Position numbers and translations under genes: made by a program
In this document: in pieces, positions 42,804 to 50,480 of the stretch
Layout: each line of letters opens with the position of its first letter
How positions within the stretch are numbered: position 1 is the first letter of the stretch
Notes under the pieces: generated by a model
What the model was told of the DNA's origin: nothing
The model's input: the letters and a program-made list of their open reading frames with translations, nothing else
Databases searched by the model: none
Assembly (NCBI GenBank): GCA_002499345.1
Contig: DALF01000050.1
Location: forward strand, 14,923-73,525
Direction: 5' to 3'
Length of the DNA stretch: 58,603 bases
Source of the DNA: Euryarchaeota archaeon UBA170
GTDB lineage: Archaea > Thermoplasmatota > Poseidoniia > Poseidoniales > Thalassarchaeaceae

Positions 42804-43586
42804 ATGGCATCGAACGAAAACCCCATCCTAGAAGTCAAAGGACTGAAAGTGGGCATAGAGGGTACATCGATACTGAAAGGTATAGATTTGATGATTCCAA
42901 AAGGTGAAATTCACGCAATAATGGGCAGGAATGGCAGTGGAAAAACAACCACTGCGAATGTCATAATGGGGCATCCGGCGTATGAAATTGAAGATGGCGA
43001 GATGTATTTGGATGGCGAGAGCCTTCAAGACATGGAACCATGGGAGAGATCTAGAGAAGGGGTTTTCCTGTCTTTCCAATACCCACAATCAATACCTGGC
43101 TTACAAGTAGGAAATTTTCTCCGGAAGTCAGTGTCCAGTGTCAGAGGAGAAGAAGCGGCTAGAGGCTCCGAATTTAGAGAGAAGTTAACAAATGCCATGG
43201 AGGAGCTAGATATTCCTAAATCATTCCTCTCTAGATACGTCAATGATGGATTCAGCGGAGGGGAGAAAAAGAGGTTCGAAATTTTACAGTTGATGTTACT
43301 GCAGCCCAGGTTAGCAGTCCTAGATGAGACAGATAGTGGATTGGATATTGATGGAATAAGAACTGTTTCTAAGGGCATAAACTCTGCAGTCAGGGGGACT
43401 GAAAATGGTGCATTGATAATTACTCACTACTCTAGAATATTAGAGCATGTCAATCCGGATCGTGTCCATATCATGATTGGAGGCAAGATTGTAGCTAGTG
43501 GAGGCCCCTCTCTAGCGATTTTGTTGGAAGATAATGGATATGATTGGCTTGAAGAGCAGGTTGAGAGTGGAGTTGAATTCGAATGA
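42804..43586 (+). CDS. sufC: SufC Fe-S assembly ATPase
   Basis: The protein has 260 residues. The ATG at 42804 is preceded by GAGGAG four bases upstream and begins MASNENPILEVKGLKV; the frame is open further upstream but that part overlaps the NifU-like gene and is not conserved. Walker A GRNGSGKT (41-48), FSGGEKKR signature and LDETDSGLD are typical of SufC, the soluble ATPase that works with SufB and SufD. The stop overlaps the sufB start (ATGA). Confidence 0.95.
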   Translation: MASNENPILEVKGLKVGIEGTSILKGIDLMIPKGEIHAIMGRNGSGKTTTANVIMGHPAYEIEDGEMYLDGESLQDMEPWERSREGVFLSFQYPQSIPGLQVGNFLRKSVSSVRGEEAARGSEFREKLTNAMEELDIPKSFLSRYVNDGFSGGEKKRFEILQLMLLQPRLAVLDETDSGLDIDGIRTVSKGINSAVRGTENGALIITHYSRILEHVNPDRVHIMIGGKIVASGGPSLAILLEDNGYDWLEEQVESGVEFE

Positions 43587-44995
43587 CTGGAGATATTGAA
43601 GCCCGAGAAGCAGTGGGAGACTACAAAGCAGGATGGCATGATCCTGAAAATGCCACTATAAGATTTGATTTTGGACTTTCAGAAAAGGTAGTCAGAGATA
43701 TTTCTGAGCTCAAGAATGAGCCCGAATGGATGACCGAAATACGAGTAAAGGCATACAGACACTTCATTGAAAGGCCGATGCCTACTTGGGGCAACACGGA
43801 AGAATTGATGGAAATTGATTTCGAAAAAGTATGCTACTTTTTGAGGTCGTCTGATCAAACTGGTAATTCGTGGGACGACGTGCCGGAAGATATCAGAAAT
43901 ACCTTCGATAGGCTGGGCATTCCTGAAGCTGAGCAGAAGTGGCTATCGGGAGTTACTGCGCAATATGAATCAGAGACCGTGTACCATAGCATAAGGGAAG
44001 ACCTCGAGAAGCAAGGAGTGATTTTCTTAGATATGGATTCTGGACTTAGGGAACATGAGGAGATTGTGAAAAAATACTTCGGAAGTGTGATCCCCTACAG
44101 TGATAACAAATTCTCTGCACTCAATACAGCAGTATGGTCTGGAGGCTCTTTCATCTATGTTCCCAAAGGCGTACATGTCGAAATGCCAGTTCAGGCTTAT
44201 TTTAGGATAAATGCCAAGAATATGGGTCAGTTTGAGAGGACTCTTATCATTGCTGATGAAGGAAGTAGTATCCATTATGTCGAAGGTTGCACGGCACCTA
44301 CCTATTCCACCGACTCTCTACACTCGGCTGTTGTCGAGCTCTTGGCCCTCCCGGGAGCCCACATCAGATACACCACTGTACAGAACTGGAGTAACAATGT
44401 GTACAACTTGGTGACCAAGAGAGGTGTCGCTTATGAGAATGCGAAGATCGAGTGGGTGGATGGAAATATAGGAAGTAAATTGACCATGAAATATCCCGCT
44501 GTTATCCTCAAAGGCGAGGGAGCACATGCAGAGGTCATTTCTGTAGCCTATGCAGGAAATGGGCAACATCAGGATGCGGGGGCCAAAGTACATCATATGG
44601 CGTCAAATACCACTAGTAATATTCTTTCAAAAAGCATCAGTAAAGATGGAGGGAGGGGCTCTTACAGAGGGATGGCGAAGATAATGCCTAAAGCAGAGAA
44701 TTGTAGATTGAATATTGTTTGTGACGCCCTGATTCTAGATGAGAAGAGTAGGCAGGATACTTATCCCACAATGGAGGTTGGAAACCCTACCGCTCATTGC
44801 GAGCATGAAGCTAGTGTCTCAAAGGTAGGAGATGAGCAACTTTTCTACTTAATGAGCAGAGGACATACTGAGGCAGAGGCACTCGGAATGATCGTTAATG
44901 GTTTCTTTGAGCCGTTCACTAGGGAGCTTCCAATGGAATATGCTGTAGAGCTGAATAAGCTTATGTCACTTGAAATGGAAGGAAGCATAGGTTGA
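43583..44995 (+). CDS. sufB: SufB Fe-S assembly scaffold
   Basis: The protein has 470 residues. WSGGSFIYVPKGVHVEMPVQ, EGCTAPTYSTDSLHSAVVE, GAHIRYTTVQNWSNNVYNLV, and VSKVGDEQLFYLMSRGHTEA are the conserved SufB blocks. The EGCTAP cysteine corresponds to the core cysteine used in cluster assembly. It builds [4Fe-4S] clusters on the SufBC2D complex. It is complete, and coupled to sufC by a four-base overlap; sufD follows seven bases later. Confidence 0.96.
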   Translation: MTGDIEAREAVGDYKAGWHDPENATIRFDFGLSEKVVRDISELKNEPEWMTEIRVKAYRHFIERPMPTWGNTEELMEIDFEKVCYFLRSSDQTGNSWDDVPEDIRNTFDRLGIPEAEQKWLSGVTAQYESETVYHSIREDLEKQGVIFLDMDSGLREHEEIVKKYFGSVIPYSDNKFSALNTAVWSGGSFIYVPKGVHVEMPVQAYFRINAKNMGQFERTLIIADEGSSIHYVEGCTAPTYSTDSLHSAVVELLALPGAHIRYTTVQNWSNNVYNLVTKRGVAYENAKIEWVDGNIGSKLTMKYPAVILKGEGAHAEVISVAYAGNGQHQDAGAKVHHMASNTTSNILSKSISKDGGRGSYRGMAKIMPKAENCRLNIVCDALILDEKSRQDTYPTMEVGNPTAHCEHEASVSKVGDEQLFYLMSRGHTEAEALGMIVNGFFEPFTRELPMEYAVELNKLMSLEMEGSIG

Positions 44996-45002
44996 GTTCT
45001 CC

Positions 45003-46109
45003 ATGGATGCATCTTCACAATACTTGTCCACTGATCGTCCCGATAGGGCTGACCATCTGTGGAGATATACCCCTTGGAAAAAGATTCACCCTACAGGAAA
45101 AATTTCGGATATTCCCAGTGATTTTTCAACTCCACATATAAGTCTGAAGACAATAGATGGAAGTGCTTTACCCCCTGGAATATCCCTAACAAGTGGCAAT
45201 ACTATTTCCGAGGGACTTCCAGTAGATGAAAAAATTACGAGGTGCTTTCTGGAGGCAGTTACCGAGGAGTCTAAATTCACTCTTACGGTTGCCCCTAGGT
45301 TCAAGTCAAGTGTACCGATAGTCATTGAGATTTCCACGGGCGGGATTTTCTGTTCGGCCCACATCTGCCTAGACATTGGTAAGCTTGCGGAACTAGAATT
45401 AGTTACGGTTGTACGGGGAGCTTGTGATTGGTTTGGAATGTTGAGAACAGGCTCTACCGGAGAAGGCGCAATAACCAGTGATGTCGTTGTCAATAGACTT
45501 GAACATGGAAATCTATTGAGAGTCGAATCTATTTCAATTCCACGAGATTCACAATTCAAGGCTGGAACTGTCTCATCTGGATCAACAATAACAAAGGCAG
45601 ATCTAAGGTATCGGATGTTTCAACCCGGAGGAAATCTAAATGTCCTAGGATCAATTCTTTCAGCGAGAGAAATGAGTCTCGACCATCATATCGAGATATA
45701 CCATGACTCCCCAGAGACTTTCAGTCGTTTGAACTGGAACTCAGCATGCGGCGGTAGCAGTAGAACTGTGGGTACTGGAATGCTTCGAGTTTCTAAAGGC
45801 TCGAACGGTGCTGATGCGGCTCAGCTTTTTCAGAATCTTCTGTTATCCAGAGACGCGCAAGCTGATTCGATTCCTGAATTGGAGGTGTCTGAACATGATG
45901 TAGTTGGGTGCGGGCATGGAACTGCAAGCGGACCCGTTGACCAAGAACAGATGTTCTACCTTGAGTCAAGGGGAATGTCGCCCAATGAGTCCAAAAGTAC
46001 TCTGATTGCAGCTTTTCTAAATTCGACACTCTCGGAAATGGGAGGGGACAAGATGCACAGTTGGCTTGTATCTGAGTTGGATTCCGATCTTAATGAATTA
46101 GGCGATTAG
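45003..46109 (+). CDS. sufD: SufD Fe-S assembly protein
   Basis: The protein has 368 residues, a paralogue of SufB. LWRYTPWKKIHP near the N-terminus, HHIEIYHDSPETFSRLNWNS in the middle, and VVGCGHGTASGPVDQEQMFY followed by LESRGMSPNESKSTL match SufD. It pairs with SufB in the SufBC2D scaffold. No cysteine desulfurase (SufS) or SufE/SufU gene accompanies the set here, so sulfur supply must come from elsewhere. The stop overlaps the convergent small gene at 46106. Confidence 0.92.
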   Translation: MDASSQYLSTDRPDRADHLWRYTPWKKIHPTGKISDIPSDFSTPHISLKTIDGSALPPGISLTSGNTISEGLPVDEKITRCFLEAVTEESKFTLTVAPRFKSSVPIVIEISTGGIFCSAHICLDIGKLAELELVTVVRGACDWFGMLRTGSTGEGAITSDVVVNRLEHGNLLRVESISIPRDSQFKAGTVSSGSTITKADLRYRMFQPGGNLNVLGSILSAREMSLDHHIEIYHDSPETFSRLNWNSACGGSSRTVGTGMLRVSKGSNGADAAQLFQNLLLSRDAQADSIPELEVSEHDVVGCGHGTASGPVDQEQMFYLESRGMSPNESKSTLIAAFLNSTLSEMGGDKMHSWLVSELDSDLNELGD

Positions 46110-46339
46110 GAAGTCCTGTCCCTGAATGATGCCGCTACAATTCCAGACCTAATGCAGAGTGCGATATCTGGATCCTCTAGACCTGTGGCGAAGATAGGGA
46201 TGAAGGAGGCCGGGGCCCCAACCATGGCCCCTGCAACTAAAGAAATAGAGATGGCATCCATAGTGGCGATATTGGTCGCGGCCTCCGTAAGTAGTATCAG
46301 GTCAAGAGTTTGAGGGCAAGAGATACATTGATTTGTCAT
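46106..46339 (-). CDS. Small protein of unknown function
   Basis: The protein has 77 residues from ATG 46337-46339: MTNQCISCPQTLDLILLTEA, then a largely apolar body (MDAISISLVAGAMVGAPASF) and the end VAASFRDRTS. It fills the 247-base gap between sufD and the DUF2085 gene, and its stop overlaps the sufD stop (TTAG), the same arrangement as other convergent pairs here. Codon use looks coding. I recognise no family. It may be a small membrane-associated protein. Confidence 0.5.
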   Translation of the reverse strand: MTNQCISCPQTLDLILLTEAATNIATMDAISISLVAGAMVGAPASFIPIFATGLEDPDIALCIRSGIVAASFRDRTS

Positions 46340-46356
46340 GAATAATTGGCCGTGAC

Positions 46357-47268
46357 ATGTGTATCTTTTGCAGTCATAGAGAGATTGCTAGCATTCAAGT
46401 TGAGGACTCTCCAACTATTCTAATAGCCGGCTCAATTGTTGTTACTGCATGTACCATTTACAATAGAAGGCTGAAGAGTGAGGAGCCAGAGAATGAGGCA
46501 TCGGAGAATGTTAAGCCAGATTCTGGCAAGCTGAAAAATGGGAAGACAGATAGAAAAAGAGAGCTTCGAGTTTCTAGCATCTTGTGTTCTATCTCTGGAT
46601 TCCTACTGTTGATGTTCTTTGTATCTCCACTCATGTTAGCAGAAGGGAGCGTTCCCGAGCTATCGGGTAGAGCCAACGCGATTGACTATATGGACGGAGG
46701 GAGCTGGGGCAACAATGATCACGATGAGAGGGGTGATTTGGGCCATAATCAGTCAGCTCATGGCGGCTCATTCGCTTGGTCTGAACTGAATCCAGTGTTT
46801 GGTTTCGTGTATGCCTTTGGCGATATTAACTGCCATCAGAAACATGATCGCTCATGGTCGATAAATGAGAATCAGATGCCAGTTTGTGCCAGAGATGTGG
46901 GAATATTCATGGGATTCTTCATGGGGTCATTATTCTTCAGATTGAAGGGGTACAATAGATGGACGGTTAGAGATTCTTTCCTTTCTGTTTTTGATGATGA
47001 TTCAATAAAATCTGTGTATATTAATGACGGGCGTATGAGGCTAATGATACTATTTTTAGCACTGGGCATCGTACCTATGGCGATAGATGGGTTTACTCAA
47101 TTACTATCTGGTTATGAATCTACCAATATAGTCAGATTAATTACTGGTTTCATGGCTGGCTTTGTCATAGGTTGGTTTGTCAACTCGGCCCTATCATCTA
47201 GGCCTGAGTTATTTGATTCCCCTTCCTCTGTCGTACTTCCTGCTGGCTCGAAATTGATATTGAAATAA
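46357..47268 (+). CDS. DUF2085-type membrane protein
   Basis: The protein has 303 residues. One helix lies near 20-37 and others at about 75-92, 175-195, 225-245 and 258-280. The block INCHQKHDRSWSINENQMPV-C-x-R-DVGIFMGFFMG, followed by PMAIDGFTQLLSGYES and NIVRLITGFMAGF, matches the DUF2085 membrane family (C-H-Q-x3-RS, PVCAR, DG-x-TQ, N-x-R-x2-TG). Function is unknown; the conserved Cys and His could bind metal. It abuts the thymidylate kinase gene tail to tail with no gap. Confidence 0.82.
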   Translation: MCIFCSHREIASIQVEDSPTILIAGSIVVTACTIYNRRLKSEEPENEASENVKPDSGKLKNGKTDRKRELRVSSILCSISGFLLLMFFVSPLMLAEGSVPELSGRANAIDYMDGGSWGNNDHDERGDLGHNQSAHGGSFAWSELNPVFGFVYAFGDINCHQKHDRSWSINENQMPVCARDVGIFMGFFMGSLFFRLKGYNRWTVRDSFLSVFDDDSIKSVYINDGRMRLMILFLALGIVPMAIDGFTQLLSGYESTNIVRLITGFMAGFVIGWFVNSALSSRPELFDSPSSVVLPAGSKLILK

Positions 47269-48615
47269 TCAGATAGATTTCATTGTCCACCAAGAGATAA
47301 GATCGTTTTCATCTTTAGGGAGGGGGTATGAGCCTCTACCGGGGCCAAGTATAGCTATTCTTTCCAAAGTAGATTTAACTGCCGAAGGATATTTTCCAGA
47401 TCTAATTATTTGTCCCATTGCGAATCGGATATGAGTATCGGGATTTTTCTTCATCCATTTCATAAGGATATCTCTGAGAGGCCATATTGCGATTACTAGG
47501 CGACCGAATGGTCGGGATTCGTCATTCATCTGTGAACGCGGCGCCTCCCTCCCGATTAGAGCTCTGTGCTGATGTATACAGCCCAATTTTTCATTTAGAT
47601 ATCTTACAATTGTCTGTGTATGCCTCTCAGAAACAGATCTTACTGGCCCCAATGACTTTCTAAGTTCCCTAATATTTGCTGTTCTCATCAGCGATAATGT
47701 TCCACAGATAGAGGAGAAAGAGTGCGACAGGACTTTCTTTGGGACATCTGACCTCTCTCCGTCTAATAATTCACCGAGGATATCTGAATGAGCTTTCTGA
47801 AAGTTCTTGAGGACCCTCCAGGGAGAGCTCCCATCTAGCCATTCTTGTTCTCCAATTGCAGGTTTTACGCCCAGTCCCTGCAATGTAGACTGCCCCCTTG
47901 AGGATATTATTAGTTCGCTGACTAGATTCCTATCTACCACTTCAGATAAAACATTCACAGGTTCAGGGCGAGAATGCATAAAGTTTCTAATCAGATATTT
48001 GAGCTTCATTTTGAAATCATCTTCTGAACCTTCGTTAAGAACAGGTCCAATGATAGCCCCCATATCAAAAGGAGTTGGCATCTCAATATTTCCAGATAGT
48101 AGCTCCTGGTAGCCGTGTCTTATCATCATCTGAAGTTCGCTAGTCTCGAAATATTCCTCTTTATCGGAATGTGCTCTCAGTGTTCCGCTCTTTATCCTGT
48201 CCAATGCCACACTTGGATCGCAATCAACCCAGATACAAAGATCGGGTACTAGCGCCGCTGAATTCATATGTGCCACTCTTTCTACCCCTAGTCCCCCAAC
48301 TATTCCCTGATACACCAGCGATGAGTGTATGTTCCTCTCACTTACCACTCCAATTCCAGATTCTAATCTTGGAAGTATCCAACCATGTGAATGGTCAAGC
48401 CTGTCCGCTGCGAATAGGCCTGCTTCCCTCTCCGGGCTTGTGATTTTCTTCCTGACGGAGTCGATGGCCAACCGGCCTAGAGGGTGATCTCGTCTAGGCT
48501 CACCGGTTTCATCGACCGATACGAAAGGAAACTCCTTCCTCATTACCTCAGAGACCACCTTGGTTGCTAGTCCTTTACCACTTCCATCGCCCCCTTCAAT
48601 GGTGATCAGGTACAT
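47269..48615 (-). CDS. tmk: Thymidylate kinase with long C-terminal extension
   Basis: The protein has 448 residues. The first 215 or so are a dTMP kinase: Walker A EGGDGSGKG (Lys14), the lid/DR region LFAADRLDHSHG, ERNIHSSLVYQG, and LRAHSDKEEYFE. This domain phosphorylates dTMP to dTDP. The remaining 230 residues (about 216-448; e.g. RSVSERHTQTIVRYLNEKLG and RFAMGQIIRSGKYPSAVKST) are not part of the normal enzyme (about 200-215) and I recognise no domain; basic helical segments suggest nucleic-acid or protein binding. It lies three bases after the carboxypeptidase-regulatory-like membrane protein gene. Confidence 0.9.
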   Translation of the reverse strand: MYLITIEGGDGSGKGLATKVVSEVMRKEFPFVSVDETGEPRRDHPLGRLAIDSVRKKITSPEREAGLFAADRLDHSHGWILPRLESGIGVVSERNIHSSLVYQGIVGGLGVERVAHMNSAALVPDLCIWVDCDPSVALDRIKSGTLRAHSDKEEYFETSELQMMIRHGYQELLSGNIEMPTPFDMGAIIGPVLNEGSEDDFKMKLKYLIRNFMHSRPEPVNVLSEVVDRNLVSELIISSRGQSTLQGLGVKPAIGEQEWLDGSSPWRVLKNFQKAHSDILGELLDGERSDVPKKVLSHSFSSICGTLSLMRTANIRELRKSLGPVRSVSERHTQTIVRYLNEKLGCIHQHRALIGREAPRSQMNDESRPFGRLVIAIWPLRDILMKWMKKNPDTHIRFAMGQIIRSGKYPSAVKSTLERIAILGPGRGSYPLPKDENDLISWWTMKSI

Positions 48616-48618
48616 TGA

Positions 48619-49374
48619 TCAATCCTCCTTGGAGTGAACATCGTAGAACTGCCCTCTGGAAAGGCCCACAAAGCCCATTCCAGAGAGAGTTAAAAGAGGG
48701 CCGACGAACATTAGCCCGCCGCTCCACAGACCTAAGAAAGAGAGCCACCAAGTTTTCTTGTAACTGATTCCTTTTCTTGCCTCAAGGCCCCCTGCGAAAC
48801 CGGCAAGTCCGGTTAGTAGAGTAAAGACCGCAAATATCGTAGCAATCATCACTGATTCTCCCAGATAGCTTTCCCCCTGCATATCCAATACCTGTGTCCC
48901 TTCCCCCTCGATCAAAGTTATCGTGAACTGGGTGTAATCTCCGGGAATTAGTAAGACATGTACAGTCACATTTCCAGAGTGTGCTACTTCGAGCTTCACC
49001 GGCCTTCGTGGGACATCTTCGATTGAGAATCTACCGCCCGAATTAGTTGAGTCGCTTCCTATTAATATTCCATCTTCATCATAAAGTAAAACGTCAATAT
49101 CGCTTACCCCTTCAGCGCCTGATGAGTTACTGACTAGTTCTGAAATAACTATTCCTTCAACGTCTGCTGTCCCTCCTGATTCTTCCACTTGTCCCGAAAG
49201 AATATCACTCACATTGCCAGAAATTAGCATTATTCCTATGGCGAAACCCAACATTCCTCCAATCCCTATCAATACCGCTCCGAGATTCCTGGTAGCCGAA
49301 TCTGTAGAGAGGTCTGAAAGCCACATTTGGAAGCTAGAAGAGCTATCCAAATCCTCGTCAAAGTCATCAATCAT
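48619..49374 (-). CDS. Membrane protein with carboxypeptidase-regulatory-like domain
   Basis: The protein has 251 residues from the ATG at 49372-49374; the frame opens earlier but overlaps the upstream gene. One helix (LGAVLIGIGGMLGFAIGIML) follows an acidic N-terminus. An extracellular beta domain of the carboxypeptidase regulatory type (ADVEGIVISELV, DVLLYDEDGILIGSDSTNS, GGRFSIEDVP) comes next, then two more helices near 170-195 and 208-232. The role is unknown. It overlaps the end of the cyclotransferase-like gene by eight bases and probably shares its transcript. Confidence 0.78.
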   Translation of the reverse strand: MIDDFDEDLDSSSSFQMWLSDLSTDSATRNLGAVLIGIGGMLGFAIGIMLISGNVSDILSGQVEESGGTADVEGIVISELVSNSSGAEGVSDIDVLLYDEDGILIGSDSTNSGGRFSIEDVPRRPVKLEVAHSGNVTVHVLLIPGDYTQFTITLIEGEGTQVLDMQGESYLGESVMIATIFAVFTLLTGLAGFAGGLEARKGISYKKTWWLSFLGLWSGGLMFVGPLLTLSGMGFVGLSRGQFYDVHSKED

Positions 49375-50404
49375 TGAGCATCCCCTTATCCTCTTGTGAT
49401 AGTGGAGGGAGATTAAGCTGTTCATCATGCCGATTAGAGGTTTCTACACTTTTTTTATCCGCGGGCATATCATCCCGCCTCAAAAATATGAACATTATCA
49501 CCAGTATCAAGACTCCGATAGTTATCAAGGAATTGTCTGAGATATTGGAATCTTGAGCTGCCTCACAATGCGATATACAGATATTAGCTTCAGCACCTGA
49601 GAGATTTGTCATTTGAACGAGGTACATGCTAGACCAATTCTTCCCTGTTATCCAAAATTCTGAATCCGAAATATGGGCGATTCCATTGAGAACATTGTTA
49701 TGCCCATTATCATTTTTAGAAGAGAGGTGGCTGGCATCATAGTCTCCCACAACCGTGCCATTAGATGGGTCGAATACCAGAATCCTATCCTGTTGCCAAA
49801 TATTGGCCAATACTCTTGGCCCGGCAGGAGTATTGACACATTCTAACTCATTTATTCTATCTATGAGGTTACCAAAACTATCTGCGACTGAAACTATCCT
49901 TTCAATCTCAAAAGTTTCTGGACTGCGGAAAGAAACAGTAGAAGTTCCATTGGACATAACAAATGAGTTTCCGTCGAAGCATATTCCCCAGCCTTCTCCT
50001 TCGTACTCATACGAAGATACCTGAGACAGATTATCCATCTCAAAAACATATGCTATTTGAGTCTCCCATGTAAGCATAATAATTGTATCATTGTATACTG
50101 TTATCCCCTCTGAGAAGACTGAGTCATTGAATGACTTCGATCTAATTATATCGCCAGTCCATGGATTGACTTCTCTTAATGACGAGTGGCCGTACAATCC
50201 AGTACTTTCGTATATACTCCCATTATACATCTCTAGTCCCTGTGTGAAGGCTTCATTATGATGATTATGTTCGCTTAGTATCACGATTTCATGTTCAATA
50301 GATTCATCATATATGCTAGTATTTTCAGCTTGCACTAGTGACGAAAATATGATCGATAAGACGAGATAGGTGAGGAGTAAACCACTCCGCCTCGTACGAC
50401 TCAT
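49367..50404 (-). CDS. Anchored glutaminyl-peptide cyclotransferase-like (glutamine cyclotransferase) protein
   Basis: The protein has 345 residues from the ATG at 50402-50404 (MSRTRRSGLLLTYLVLSIIF signal peptide); an ATG at 50422 is the alternative. The propeller motifs FTQGLEMYNGSIYESTGLYG, SEGITVYNDTIIMLTW, GEGWGICFDG, INELECV and VLNGIAHISD match the PF05096 plant/bacterial glutamine cyclotransferase. A membrane helix at about 290-308 anchors it, with a short cytosolic tail. It would form pyroglutamate at the N-terminus of secreted proteins, or only share the fold. It is divergent from the HExxH surface protein. Confidence 0.87.
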   Translation of the reverse strand: MSRTRRSGLLLTYLVLSIIFSSLVQAENTSIYDESIEHEIVILSEHNHHNEAFTQGLEMYNGSIYESTGLYGHSSLREVNPWTGDIIRSKSFNDSVFSEGITVYNDTIIMLTWETQIAYVFEMDNLSQVSSYEYEGEGWGICFDGNSFVMSNGTSTVSFRSPETFEIERIVSVADSFGNLIDRINELECVNTPAGPRVLANIWQQDRILVFDPSNGTVVGDYDASHLSSKNDNGHNNVLNGIAHISDSEFWITGKNWSSMYLVQMTNLSGAEANICISHCEAAQDSNISDNSLITIGVLILVIMFIFLRRDDMPADKKSVETSNRHDEQLNLPPLSQEDKGMLND

Positions 50405-50427
50405 GTACGAACGATGCTCCATCGGTG

Positions 50428-50435
50428 TTAAAATA
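50428..50435. promoter_or_regulatory. Candidate bidirectional TATA-like element
   Basis: TTAAAATA lies in the 76-base gap between two divergent envelope genes. Its centre is about 27 bases from the chosen minus-strand ATG at 50404, which would make that message nearly leaderless. It is a similar distance from about 50459, which would give the plus-strand gene a short leader with GGAG before the ATG at 50481. Inference from spacing only. Confidence 0.4.
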
Positions 50436-50480
50436 CGTCTTAGAACCGATTCATTCTAGTTACAACACGGAGTGTTGAGT

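Noticed and set aside
46110..46356. tRNA or other structured RNA gene in the gap after sufD
   Set aside because: No cloverleaf or conserved T-loop sequence could be found; a minus-strand coding frame explains the stretch better.
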